Shown in pieces: positions 1 to 6,575 of a DNA stretch of 7,671 bases. The notes under the pieces were generated by a model. That model searched no databases, was not told where the DNA came from, and saw only the letters and a list, made by a program, of their open reading frames with translations. The stretch is taken from NCBI GenBank assembly GCA_902789835.1, contig CADAPN010000089.1, positions 1 through 7,671 on the forward strand, written 5' to 3'. The position numbers and the translations under genes are program-made. How positions within the stretch are numbered: position 1 is the stretch's first letter; each line of letters opens with the position of its first letter. This DNA comes from Oscillospiraceae bacterium (GTDB taxonomy: Bacteria > Bacillota_A > Clostridia > Oscillospirales > Oscillospiraceae).

Positions 1-83
1 TCGGCTTTGGCCTGTTTGACAAGGTCGTTGTTGGCTTCCTGAAGCAGATTCTCAAAGTAGATCAGGTGTTTGAGATCTCTCAC
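1..83 (-). CDS. Partial CDS, N-terminus only; possibly a 2-hydroxyacyl-CoA dehydratase (HgdB-type) subunit
   Basis: Only the first 27 codons lie in the window, beginning MRDLKHLIYFENLLQEANND. The start is GTG at 83-81. GGAGGG (95-90) sits 6 nt upstream on the minus strand, which is ideal spacing. The nearby ATG at 97-95 is out, because its frame stops after five codons (its TGA overlaps the GTG). The opening pattern (DLKHLIYFENLL, then ANN-LV--A) resembles, from memory, N-termini of clostridial 2-hydroxyacyl-CoA dehydratase/benzoyl-CoA reductase HgdB/BcrC-type proteins. These are Fe-S enzymes that act with an ATP-dependent activator in amino-acid fermentation. No catalytic or cluster-binding cysteine falls inside the fragment, so the product is tentative. 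That this is a real gene start is well supported by the Shine-Dalgarno and the consensus promoter upstream. Confidence 0.5.
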   Translation of the reverse strand, partial: MRDLKHLIYFENLLQEANNDLVKQAKA

Positions 84-195
84 AGATAACCCTCCATCAG
101 ATTTTTTCACGGGCAGATACCGCTTCCGGCACCGGTCCGCACATACGGTCGGGGGCGGCAAAAGGCGCACTAATCCCCCTACTTTCACGCTCTTC

Positions 196-224
196 ATTAT
201 AACGGTACGTCAAAGCCTTGTCAA
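196..224 (-). promoter_or_regulatory. Consensus SigA/sigma-70 promoter for the left-edge gene
   Basis: On the minus strand the -35 is TTGACA (224-219) and the -10 is TATAAT (201-196), with a 17-bp spacer (218-202). All twelve hexamer bases match consensus. The predicted transcript start is near 189, giving an untranslated leader of about 105 nt before the GTG at 83. Confidence 0.85.
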
Positions 225-227
225 TTA

Positions 228-243
228 CAATTTATATAAATTG
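228..243. promoter_or_regulatory. 16-bp perfect A/T-rich palindrome next to the -35 box
   Basis: CAATTTATATAAATTG is its own reverse complement. It ends 3 bp from the -35 box of the minus-strand promoter, with its centre near -46 relative to the predicted start. That position suits either an activator dimer site or an UP-like element contacted by the polymerase alpha subunit. I do not recognise the motif as the site of a named regulator. Confidence 0.45.
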
Positions 244-278
244 ACCAAAGAAAACGGGGGAAATTACCGGATTCTTGT

Positions 279-303
279 ATTTCTTGACACTTCTTCAAGA
301 AAT
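279..303. repeat. Inverted repeat, 9-bp arms, 7-nt loop
   Basis: ATTTCTTGA (279-287) is matched by TCAAGAAAT (295-303). It is AT-rich and no U-tract follows on either strand, so it is a poor intrinsic terminator. It lies about 100 bp upstream of the predicted start of the left-edge gene and could be a distal operator. The TTGACA at 284-289 on the plus strand lies within it but has no suitable -10. Confidence 0.35.
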
Positions 304-406
304 GTCTAAACGAATAATCGGGCGATTCGGCGGGAGGGGGAGAAGGGCATTCGGCAAGGGGCGGGCCCATGCGCCGGATCCTCCGGAGAGCGGGGGCGGA
401 AACATG

Positions 407-443
407 AAAAAAGCACCGTACAGGCGGTGGGCCTGTACGGTGC
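407..443 (-). terminator. Rho-independent terminator of the murI-ywiB-argS operon
   Basis: A perfect 13-bp stem (413-425 with 431-443) closes a 5-nt loop. On the minus strand it is followed by six T residues (412-407). It begins 50 nt after the argS stop codon and is a textbook intrinsic terminator. Confidence 0.93.
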
Positions 444-493
444 CGATGAAACGGTATGACGCTGTCAGGCGGGAACAAAGGTCCCGGAAAAAC

Positions 494-2293
494 TCACATG
501 TGCTCCGGAGCGGAGACGCCGATGATGCCGAGGGCGATTTCGATGACCTGGCGCACGGCGGCACAGAGAAGCAGACGGGCTTCCAGAATACCGGGCTCCG
601 CGTCCTTGATGCGGCAGACGGTGTAGAACTTGTGGAAGCGGGTGGCCAGCTCCGTGACGAACTTGTTGATGCGGCTGGGGTCATAGTCGCGGGCGGCGAG
701 ACGGATCTCCTCGGGGAGGGCGGCGAGCTGCTTGATAAGCTCCTGTTCCTCCGGGGTGCAGAGCAGCGCGGTATCGGCGGATACGGCGTCCTCCACGCTG
801 TGCCCCTGGGCCGCCAAAGCGGCGATCAGGGTGCAGATTCGCGCGTGGGCGTACTGGACATAGTAGACCGGGTTCTCGCTGTCCTGGCGGACGGCGAGGT
901 CAAGGTCAAATTCCACCGGGGACTCCGGACGGGTGTTGAAGAAGTAGCGCGCGGCATCCACCGGAACCTCGTCCAGAAGGTCCGTCAGAGAGATGGCCTT
1001 GCCGGTGCGCTTGGACATTCTCTCGGGCTTTCCGTCGCGCATGAGCTTGACCAGCTGCATCAGGACAATGTCCAGGCGGTGTTCGCCGTCGAGATCCAGG
1101 GCGTCCATGGCGCCTTTGAGGCGGGCAATGTGTCCGTGGTGGTCCGCGCCCCAGATGTTGATGGCCTTGTCGAAGCCGCGGATCTCCAGCTTGTTGCGGT
1201 GGTAGGCGATGTCCGCGGCGAAGTAGGTGTAGAAGCCGTTGGAGCGGCGCAGCACGTCGTCCTTCAGATCCAGCTTCGCGATGGCCTCCTCGCTCTTGCC
1301 CTCGGCAAGAAGCTTGCTGCCGAGAATTTCGGCGGTGCGCAGCCAGAGCGCGCCGTCCTTTTCATAAGTGAAGCCCATCTCGGTCAGACGGTCGACGGTG
1401 GCTTTGACAAAGCCGCTCTCGTGAAGCTCGGACTCCAGGAACCAGCGGTCGTATTCCACGCCGTAACGCCGGAGATCTTCCTTCATCTTCGGAATGTTGC
1501 GCGCAAGGCCGAACTTCGCCATGGCGGCGTGGCGCTCCGCCTCGGGCTTGTCGAGCCATGCGTCCCCCTCCTGGGCGTAAAAGGCCTTGGCGAGCTCTTT
1601 GATATCCTCGCCGTGGTAGCCGTCGGCCGGGAAGCCGTCATAATACGCCACATCCGGCAGCCGGTCTTCTTCCTTTTCCGGAAGATCGGGCCAGTCGATC
1701 TTCCCCTCGGCGAGCTGGTGATAGCGCGCGTCGATGGAAGAGGCAAACTTCTCAATCTGGTTGCCGGCGTCGTTCACGTAAAACTCGCGGCTGACCTCAT
1801 AGCCGGCAAAGCTCAGCACGGAGGCCAGGGCGTCGCCCAGCACGCCGCCGCGGGCGTTGCCGAGGTGCATGGGACCGGTGGGGTTGGCAGAGACGAACTC
1901 GACGTTGACCCGCTTGCCCTCGCCGTCACGGATATGACCGTAGGACATGCCCTCTTCGCGGACGCTGCGAAGCACTTCGCTGTACCAGCGCCCGGACAGG
2001 CGGAAGTTGATGAAGCCGGGACCGGCGACGGAGACCGAGGAGAAGAAGCTCCCCTCCAGCGCGCAGTGCGCGGCGAGGGCCTCGGCAATCTTGCGCGGCG
2101 GAAGGTGCAGCGCACGGGCGCAGACCATGGCGTGGTTGGCGGCGTAGTCCCCGTTGGAAACATCCTTGGGAATCTCCACCGTGCCGGTGAGTTCGGCCCC
2201 GGCCGGAAGCGCCCCGGCGGCCACCGCCGCCTGATATGCTTCCCGCAGAAGCTCGTCCGCACTCTGTTTTGCCAGTTCTATCAGATTAGCCAT
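494..2293 (-). CDS. argS: Arginyl-tRNA synthetase
   Basis: This 599-residue class I aminoacyl-tRNA synthetase charges tRNA-Arg with arginine in the cytoplasm using ATP. The N-terminal Add-1 tRNA-recognition domain covers about residues 5-95. The HIGH signature is present as HLGN within SANPTGPMHLGNARGG (135-150). The nucleotide-binding WGADHHGHI lies at 381-389. The KMSKS loop is the ArgS variant RMSKRTG (425-431). The anticodon-binding DALR domain runs from about 480 to the end. The open frame extends 35 codons further upstream, but the ATG at 2293-2291 is chosen. MANLIELAKQ is a normal ArgS N-terminus and GGAGAAGG lies just upstream of this ATG. The first 8 bp overlap the 3' end of the YwiB-like gene, so translation is probably coupled. 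It is the last gene of the operon and ends before a strong terminator. Length is slightly above the common 550-580. Confidence 0.97.
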   Translation of the reverse strand: MANLIELAKQSADELLREAYQAAVAAGALPAGAELTGTVEIPKDVSNGDYAANHAMVCARALHLPPRKIAEALAAHCALEGSFFSSVSVAGPGFINFRLSGRWYSEVLRSVREEGMSYGHIRDGEGKRVNVEFVSANPTGPMHLGNARGGVLGDALASVLSFAGYEVSREFYVNDAGNQIEKFASSIDARYHQLAEGKIDWPDLPEKEEDRLPDVAYYDGFPADGYHGEDIKELAKAFYAQEGDAWLDKPEAERHAAMAKFGLARNIPKMKEDLRRYGVEYDRWFLESELHESGFVKATVDRLTEMGFTYEKDGALWLRTAEILGSKLLAEGKSEEAIAKLDLKDDVLRRSNGFYTYFAADIAYHRNKLEIRGFDKAINIWGADHHGHIARLKGAMDALDLDGEHRLDIVLMQLVKLMRDGKPERMSKRTGKAISLTDLLDEVPVDAARYFFNTRPESPVEFDLDLAVRQDSENPVYYVQYAHARICTLIAALAAQGHSVEDAVSADTALLCTPEEQELIKQLAALPEEIRLAARDYDPSRINKFVTELATRFHKFYTVCRIKDAEPGILEARLLLCAAVRQVIEIALGIIGVSAPEHM

Positions 2294-2723
2294 TTGCCTT
2301 CTCCATCTCCTTGACCGATATACGGAATTTGTTCCTCGCGACGACGGTGTGGGCGAGATCGGTGATATAGTCGATCTCCACGTCTCCGCCGTTCTCATTG
2401 AAATTGGGGCGGATGCTGCGGGTGTCGATGCCGAGCATCATCTGCCCGTAGGGCGTCTGGTACGGATAGGAATCCCGCGTGCCCTCGCGGAAGACCATGC
2501 GGCCGGTGAGCAGGCCGTCCCGGTCCACCACGACCTGATTCGGCATGACCATGACACTGGTGCGTGTCCCTTCGAGGCCGGTGAGCTCGGACTCCTGATA
2601 GCTCAGGACGCCGATGCCGTCGTTGAAGAAGTAGGATCCAACGGTGTCAAACACCAGGGTGTCTTCCTCTGTCGGACCGTGGCTCTGGTGGTTGGAAATT
2701 GAAATCCAGACGTCTTTTAACAT
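2286..2723 (-). CDS. DUF1934 / YwiB-family protein (calycin-like beta-barrel)
   Basis: This 145-residue protein matches the DUF1934 (YwiB) pattern. It has an opening V-ISI-N strand, YQESELTGLEGTRTSV at 42-57, a VVVDRDG turn at 64-70, and a Y-TPYG element at 88-93 followed by a LGIDTRSI strand. YwiB sits beside argS in Bacillus too, so the neighbourhood supports the call. Members are small lipocalin-like barrels of unknown function; I see no catalytic motif, signal peptide or membrane segment. The start ATG at 2723-2721 has AGGAG nine nt upstream. An ATG 7 bp further upstream is out of frame. The start overlaps the murI stop by 7 bp and the 3' end overlaps argS by 8 bp, so it is the middle gene of a translationally coupled trio. 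Confidence 0.9.
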   Translation of the reverse strand: MLKDVWISISNHQSHGPTEEDTLVFDTVGSYFFNDGIGVLSYQESELTGLEGTRTSVMVMPNQVVVDRDGLLTGRMVFREGTRDSYPYQTPYGQMMLGIDTRSIRPNFNENGGDVEIDYITDLAHTVVARNKFRISVKEMEKANG

Positions 2724-3565
2724 GATGCATCACTCCTGTGATCGAGATTCGTTGGGCCCGGGAGCGGCTCCGGCGGAACGGACTCCGTGGGGACCTCTTC
2801 GGCGGTGCAGCCCAGAAACAGGGCGGCGGCCTCGGAAAAGGCGCGGCTGTCGCCGCTGGTGAAGAAGCGGGTCTCCCCGCAGCCGCCGGTACGGCCTTCT
2901 TTCAGAAGGCGGGAACAGAGGGCGGCCGCACCGCTCTCCGCGGCGCTGACCAAGGTAATGTCAGGGCCGAGAAAACGGGAGATCGCGTCTTGAATGATAT
3001 CGTAATGGGTGCAGCCCAGCAGCAGCGCCTCGGCACCGGCGTCCCGGGCGGGCTGAAGATAGCGGCGGACCGCGTCCCGGACCGCGGGATCCTCCGATGA
3101 ACAGTGCCCGCTTTCGATGAGCGGGACGAAATCCGGGCAGGGGATCGCGACCACTTCACGCTTCGGGCAGGCTTCCCGCAGAGCGGCCTGATAGCTGCCG
3201 CTGCGGATGCTGGCCTCGGTGGCGATTACCGCGATGGGTCCGGACCCCTCCAGGCGGCGCATCCAGTCCGCGGAGGACGTGAGCACGCCCACCGTGGGGA
3301 TCGGCCATTCGGCGAGAATGTCCCCGGCGTTGGAGGAGAGCGTGCCGCAGGCGATCAGAATTGCCTTGACATCGAAGGAGGAGAGAAAACGCAGATCCTG
3401 TTTTGCCATCCCGCGAAGCTGGGAACGAGACTTTGCCCCGTAGGGGAGACGCCCGCTGTCCGCAAAATAAACAAGATTCTCATCCGGCAGAAAGCGGCGC
3501 AGCGCGCGCAATCCGTTCAGCCCGCCGAGGCCGGAATCAAAAATGCCGATGGGTCTGTTGTCCAT
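2717..3565 (-). CDS. murI: Glutamate racemase
   Basis: This 282-residue cytosolic enzyme interconverts L- and D-glutamate, supplying D-Glu for the peptidoglycan stem peptide. Family marks are GIFDSGLGG at 7-15 (D10 and S11), FADSGRLPYG at 34-43, the first catalytic cysteine C73 in ACGTLSSN, E151 in PLIESG, and the second catalytic cysteine in LLGCTHY (C185, T186, H187). The usual ACNT around the first cysteine reads ACGT here: the substrate-contacting Asn is replaced by Gly. The last 25 residues or so are proline- and charge-rich and probably disordered. The ATG at 3565-3563 has GGAG six nt upstream and a promoter close behind, so this is the first gene of the operon. The family assignment is safe. 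The N-to-G change leaves a small chance of a shifted substrate (for example aspartate), which cannot be settled here. Confidence 0.92.
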   Translation of the reverse strand: MDNRPIGIFDSGLGGLNGLRALRRFLPDENLVYFADSGRLPYGAKSRSQLRGMAKQDLRFLSSFDVKAILIACGTLSSNAGDILAEWPIPTVGVLTSSADWMRRLEGSGPIAVIATEASIRSGSYQAALREACPKREVVAIPCPDFVPLIESGHCSSEDPAVRDAVRRYLQPARDAGAEALLLGCTHYDIIQDAISRFLGPDITLVSAAESGAAALCSRLLKEGRTGGCGETRFFTSGDSRAFSEAAALFLGCTAEEVPTESVPPEPLPGPTNLDHRSDASC

Positions 3566-3598
3566 GATTCTCTCCGATCATTCAAACTGCAAAGTGAC

Positions 3599-3627
3599 AG
3601 TATAGCGTAAAACTGTGCGTATGACAA
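3599..3627 (-). promoter_or_regulatory. SigA-like promoter of the murI operon
   Basis: On the minus strand the -35 is TTGTCA (3627-3622), the spacer is 17 bp, and the -10 is TATACT (3604-3599). Ten of twelve bases match consensus. The predicted start is near 3592, giving a leader of about 26 nt that consists mostly of the murI ribosome site. Confidence 0.82.
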
Positions 3628-3648
3628 GCACAAATTCGCCGAAAAGAC

Positions 3649-3677
3649 TGGATTTTTTCAGGGGTTCAGCGTATAAT
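3649..3677 (+). promoter_or_regulatory. Promoter of the greA-helicase operon (perfect -10, weak -35)
   Basis: TATAAT at 3672-3677 is a perfect -10. At 17-bp spacing the -35 position reads TGGATT, a poor match, so this promoter may need an activator or be modest. It is back to back with the murI promoter; the two -35 positions are about 22 bp apart. Predicted transcription starts near 3684. Confidence 0.65.
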
Positions 3678-3707
3678 GCAGCCTGCCACAGACAGGAGGA
3701 ACAAAAC

Positions 3708-4211
3708 ATGCATGACGAACTGACCCGTGAAGACATCCAGAAGATGAAGGAGGAGCTTGACTATCGCAGACTGGAGCTGATGCCCGGCCTGATCGAGGAG
3801 GTCAAGCGCACCCGCGCCTTCGGAGATCTGAGCGAGAACTATGAATACAAGGCGGCCAAGCAGGCCCAGAACCAGAACCGCAGCCGCATGCGCTATCTTG
3901 AGGGCATGATCAAGACCGCGAAAATCATCGACGACACGTCCGACGAGGAGAGCGTAGGCCTCTTCGACGAGGTGGAGATCTATATGCCCGAGGACGACGA
4001 CACCGAAATCATCCGCGTGGTCACAACGGTACGCTGCGACCCGCGCAAGGGCCTGATCAGCCGGGAATCCCCCTTCGGCAAGCAGGTGCTTGGCAAGAAG
4101 GTCGGGGACCGCTTCACCGTGCAGGTGGACGAGCACTACAGCTATGAGGCGGAGATCCGCTCCATCAAAAAGTCGGAGGACGACGGCTCGGTCCCGCTGC
4201 TGGGATATTGA
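3708..4211 (+). CDS. greA: Transcript cleavage/elongation factor GreA
   Basis: This 167-residue GreA-family protein enters the RNA polymerase secondary channel and stimulates cleavage of backtracked RNA, rescuing stalled complexes. The N-terminal coiled coil spans about 1-75. Its tip carries the conserved GDLSENYEYKAAKQAQ (39-54), with acidic D40 and E43 that help hold the catalytic metal. The C-terminal FKBP-like domain (about 80-155) contains the signature ISRESPFGKQVLGKKVGD (117-134). The frame is open 31 codons upstream. The ATG at 3708 is chosen because AGGAGGA (3694-3700) lies 7 nt before it and MHDELTREDIQKMKEEL matches family N-termini. It is about ten residues longer than the common 158, with a short acidic, glycine-ended tail. 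It is followed after 11 bp by the helicase gene, so the two are probably co-transcribed. Confidence 0.94.
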   Translation: MHDELTREDIQKMKEELDYRRLELMPGLIEEVKRTRAFGDLSENYEYKAAKQAQNQNRSRMRYLEGMIKTAKIIDDTSDEESVGLFDEVEIYMPEDDDTEIIRVVTTVRCDPRKGLISRESPFGKQVLGKKVGDRFTVQVDEHYSYEAEIRSIKKSEDDGSVPLLGY

Positions 4212-4222
4212 TACGGAGCGGT

Positions 4223-5989
4223 ATGAGCAGAAGACGAGGAAGCAAAAAGAGAACAGACGGCGGCGGTGACGGACTGCTCACGCAGCGGCAGATCATCCAG
4301 GAATACGGCGTGTCGAAGAACCAGATCCACCGCTACTTCCCGAAGCCGCAGCTTCAGACCGTCCGGATGCGAAACGGCGCCTACTGGAACATCGGCGTGT
4401 GGCCGAGGGAGCAGGTGGAGAAAGCCATCCAGCATCCCGAAATCGCGAAATCCCTGGAAGAGAAGCGCAGTGCACAGAACGAGCAGAAGCAGATCGCGGA
4501 GATCCGGAAGATCTTCCAGACCTATTCGCCGGAAGGCTATGTGGAGCGGGCCCGGCAGATGAAGCGCAGCTTTGTCCTGCACGTCGGGCCGACCAACAGC
4601 GGCAAGACCTTTGACGCCATTGAAGACCTGAAGAAGAACATCCCCGGGACCTATCTGGGCCCGCTGCGCCTGCTGGCGCTGGAGATGTACGACAAAATCA
4701 ACGCCGCCGGCATCCCCTGCAGCATGCTGACCGGAGAGGAATCCATCCAGGTGGAAAACGCCCAGATTGTCTCCTCCACGATAGAGCTCTGCGACTGCAA
4801 AAGCCATTTCAAGACCGCGGTGATCGACGAGGCCCAGCTGATCGCGGACCCGAGCCGGGGCGCCTCCTGGCTGAGGGCCATCTGCCTGGTGAACGCGGAT
4901 GTGGTGCATATCTGCATGGCGCCGGAGGCCCTGAAGTACATCGAAGAGCTGATCCAGAGCTTCGGGGACCATTACAGCGTGGTGCGGCATGAGCGCCTGG
5001 CGCCGCTGCGCTACGGCGGCATCTGCACCGGGTATAAAGACCTGCGGCCGGACGACGCGCTGATCTGCTTTTCCCGCAAGAGCGTGCTCTCAACGGCGGC
5101 CCTGCTGGAGAAAAACGGCTTCCGGGCAAGCGTCATTTACGGCGCGCTGCCGCCGGAAGCCAGACGCAACGAGGTGCGCAAGTACACCTCGGGCGAGACC
5201 AACATCGTGGTAGCCACCGACGCCATCGGCCTCGGCATCTCCCTGCCGATCAAGCGGGTGGTCTTCGCGGAGACGGAGAAGTACGACGGAAAAGACTTCC
5301 GTCCGCTCACCACCGCGGAAATCAACCAGATCGGAGGCCGTGCGGGCCGCTACGGCCTGAACGAGTACGGCGAAGTGATGGTCCTCGGAAACAAGCCCTT
5401 CATCGGTGAGAAGCTGGGCCAGAGCGTGCGGAACATCCGCGCCGCCTGCATCGCATTCCCGCGGGAAGTGCTGGAGACGGAGTACCCGATTGCCCTGCTG
5501 CTCAAAACCTGGCAGAGAATGGAACAGAGCAGAGGCTTCCTGCGGGAGGATATGCATGACGCGCAGATCCTTCTGAACTGCCTGAAAGGCCTGCGGGCCC
5601 TGGAGACCGAGCGGGAACTGGTCTTCGATCTGATCACCTGCCCGGTGGACACACGGACCGAAGAACTTGTGACCTACTGGGCCGAATGCGCCCGGGCGAT
5701 TCTGAGAAAAAAGAGGATCCCGGCGCCGTACTTCGGAACCGAGACCCTTCAGGACTGCGAGCTGCAGTACAAGGCCTATGACATCCGCCATCAGCTTCTG
5801 CGGCGAATCGGAATTCCGGACGACTGCACGGCGGAGCGCAGCGCGATCTGCGAGCGGATCGCGGAACTGATGCGGGAGAACAAGGACCAGTACATCCGGC
5901 GCTGCCGCGTGTGCGGGAAAGAGCTGCCGATCGGGAGCCAGTTCAACATCTGTGAAGACTGCTTTGCGCGAAGCATGAGAAAAATCTGA
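4223..5989 (+). CDS. SUV3-like superfamily 2 RNA helicase with N-terminal HTH-like segment and C-terminal zinc ribbon
   Basis: This 588-residue helicase closely resembles the mitochondrial degradosome helicase SUV3. It has Walker A GPTNSGKT (122-129), GPLRLLALE (146-154), TGEE (170-173), Walker B VIDEAQ (200-205), CFSRKSV (282-288), VIYGALPP (304-311), ATDAIGLGIS (331-340) and motif VI QIGGRAGR (369-376). Order and wording follow SUV3 rather than DEAD-box or RecQ helicases. Residues 18-60 (LLTQRQIIQEYGVSKNQIHRYFP and on) look like a helix-turn-helix nucleic-acid-binding segment. C561, C564, C577 and C580 form two CxxC pairs, a zinc ribbon. The ATG at 4223 has GGAG only 4 nt upstream. An in-frame TTG at 4208, overlapping the greA stop, would add five residues but has no ribosome site. 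It likely unwinds structured RNA. Its partner nuclease and substrate are unknown, and no exonuclease gene is in the window. Confidence 0.85.
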   Translation: MSRRRGSKKRTDGGGDGLLTQRQIIQEYGVSKNQIHRYFPKPQLQTVRMRNGAYWNIGVWPREQVEKAIQHPEIAKSLEEKRSAQNEQKQIAEIRKIFQTYSPEGYVERARQMKRSFVLHVGPTNSGKTFDAIEDLKKNIPGTYLGPLRLLALEMYDKINAAGIPCSMLTGEESIQVENAQIVSSTIELCDCKSHFKTAVIDEAQLIADPSRGASWLRAICLVNADVVHICMAPEALKYIEELIQSFGDHYSVVRHERLAPLRYGGICTGYKDLRPDDALICFSRKSVLSTAALLEKNGFRASVIYGALPPEARRNEVRKYTSGETNIVVATDAIGLGISLPIKRVVFAETEKYDGKDFRPLTTAEINQIGGRAGRYGLNEYGEVMVLGNKPFIGEKLGQSVRNIRAACIAFPREVLETEYPIALLLKTWQRMEQSRGFLREDMHDAQILLNCLKGLRALETERELVFDLITCPVDTRTEELVTYWAECARAILRKKRIPAPYFGTETLQDCELQYKAYDIRHQLLRRIGIPDDCTAERSAICERIAELMRENKDQYIRRCRVCGKELPIGSQFNICEDCFARSMRKI

Positions 5990-6013
5990 TCAAAAAGCCT
6001 GGTATCCATCATC

Positions 6014-6063
6014 ATAAATGCAGCGGAAGCCCCCATGTCGAGTGCTTCCGCTGCATTTATTTC
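6014..6063. terminator. Bidirectional-type terminator between convergent operons
   Basis: A perfect 17-bp stem (6014-6030 with 6044-6060) surrounds a 13-nt loop. The plus-strand right arm ends ATTTATTT, a broken U-tract; the minus-strand arm also ends ATTTAT. It begins 24 nt after the helicase stop and lies 49 bp beyond the DUF1810 stop on the other strand, so it probably ends transcription from both sides. Confidence 0.82.
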
Positions 6064-6108
6064 GGATCGATGCCGGAGACCGAAGCGCCCGGCCGCCCGG
6101 CGGATGGC

Positions 6109-6537
6109 TTAGCGGCCAAGCTCCTGCAGGATGCGCACGGTCTTCCTGTCCGGTTCGCCGTCGTAATACTTGTCGATCACTTCCTGGAAAATCGGACAGT
6201 CGAGGTCGGCCATGCGGAAGAGCGTCATGCAGCTGCAGAGCTTCAGGTCGTCCGGGTAGCCGAAGATCTCGCTTGCGCTGAGACCGTCCAGCTCCAGCAG
6301 GGCGGAAGAAATCTCCTTCAGCCGCGCCCCCAGCACCGGATGCGCGAGATAGTCCTTCGCTTCGGCCAGATCCTGAATGGCGTAGAACTGCGCGGTTTGT
6401 GAGAAACCGAGACCCTGGATCTGGGGAAAGATGTACCACATCCAGTGGCTGCGCTTGCGGCCGGAGCGGATCTCGCTCAGGGCCCGGGCATAGTCGCGCT
6501 CCTGGGCTTTCAGAAAACGGGAAAGATCGGATGCCAT
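6109..6537 (-). CDS. DUF1810 family protein
   Basis: This 142-residue protein has the DUF1810 hallmarks in order: DLSRFLKAQ (4-12), Y--AL-EI-SGRKRSHWMWYIFPQ (16-39), GLGFS-TAQFYAI (42-54), A-DYLAHPVLGARLKEI (60-76), IFGYPDDLKLCSCMTLF (91-107) and a C-terminal Y-DGEPDRKTV (125-134). The family is widespread, soluble and without an established function; the invariant KRSHWMW is its most diagnostic stretch. The ATG at 6537-6535 is chosen because AAAGGAGG ends nine nt upstream and the length then matches the family. An in-frame ATG at 6570 lies upstream of that ribosome site and would put it inside the gene. It follows the Nif11-like gene by 38 bp on the same strand with no terminator visible, so the two are probably co-transcribed. 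Confidence 0.88.
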   Translation of the reverse strand: MASDLSRFLKAQERDYARALSEIRSGRKRSHWMWYIFPQIQGLGFSQTAQFYAIQDLAEAKDYLAHPVLGARLKEISSALLELDGLSASEIFGYPDDLKLCSCMTLFRMADLDCPIFQEVIDKYYDGEPDRKTVRILQELGR

Positions 6538-6575
6538 GGTGTCGTTCCTCCTTTCAGATGCTTTAAACATGCGTA

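Larger units (their letters stand above)
84..406. other. Intergenic region: leader and promoter of the left-edge gene, then spacer to the argS terminator
   Basis: No credible gene lies here. From right to left it holds a GC-rich spacer (304-406), a 9-bp inverted repeat (279-303), an A/T palindrome (228-243), a consensus minus-strand promoter (196-224) and a leader of about 105 nt (84 to about 189). The leader is GC-rich with G-run/C-run complementarity (GGGGG and CCCCC about 20 nt apart on the transcript), so it may fold. I recognise no riboswitch class in it. Short open frames in this stretch lack ribosome sites and look like chance. Confidence 0.6.

Noticed and set aside
284..318. Plus-strand promoter starting at TTGACA (284-289)
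   Set aside because: The nearest AT-rich -10 candidate (AATAAT, 313-318) is 23 bp away, and no plus-strand gene follows.
275..2314. 679-codon open frame on the plus strand opposite argS
   Set aside because: It mirrors argS codon for codon in GC-rich DNA, starts in the spacer, runs through the argS terminator hairpin, has no ribosome site, and its V/G/A/D/H-rich sequence resembles no family I know.
2294..2398. 35-codon upstream extension of argS
   Set aside because: It lies inside the YwiB-like coding region in another frame and includes the argS ribosome site; MANLIELAKQ is the normal ArgS beginning.
3615..3707. 31-codon upstream extension of greA
   Set aside because: It spans the promoter -10 box and the Shine-Dalgarno site; the ATG at 3708 has ideal spacing and matches GreA N-termini.
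4142..4990. 282-codon open frame on the minus strand opposite the helicase
   Set aside because: Shadow of the helicase frame: no Shine-Dalgarno, no motifs, low-complexity composition typical of antisense GC-rich coding DNA.
5090..5791. 233-codon open frame on the minus strand opposite the helicase
   Set aside because: Same reasoning; it lies wholly inside the SUV3-like gene, whose motifs are clear.
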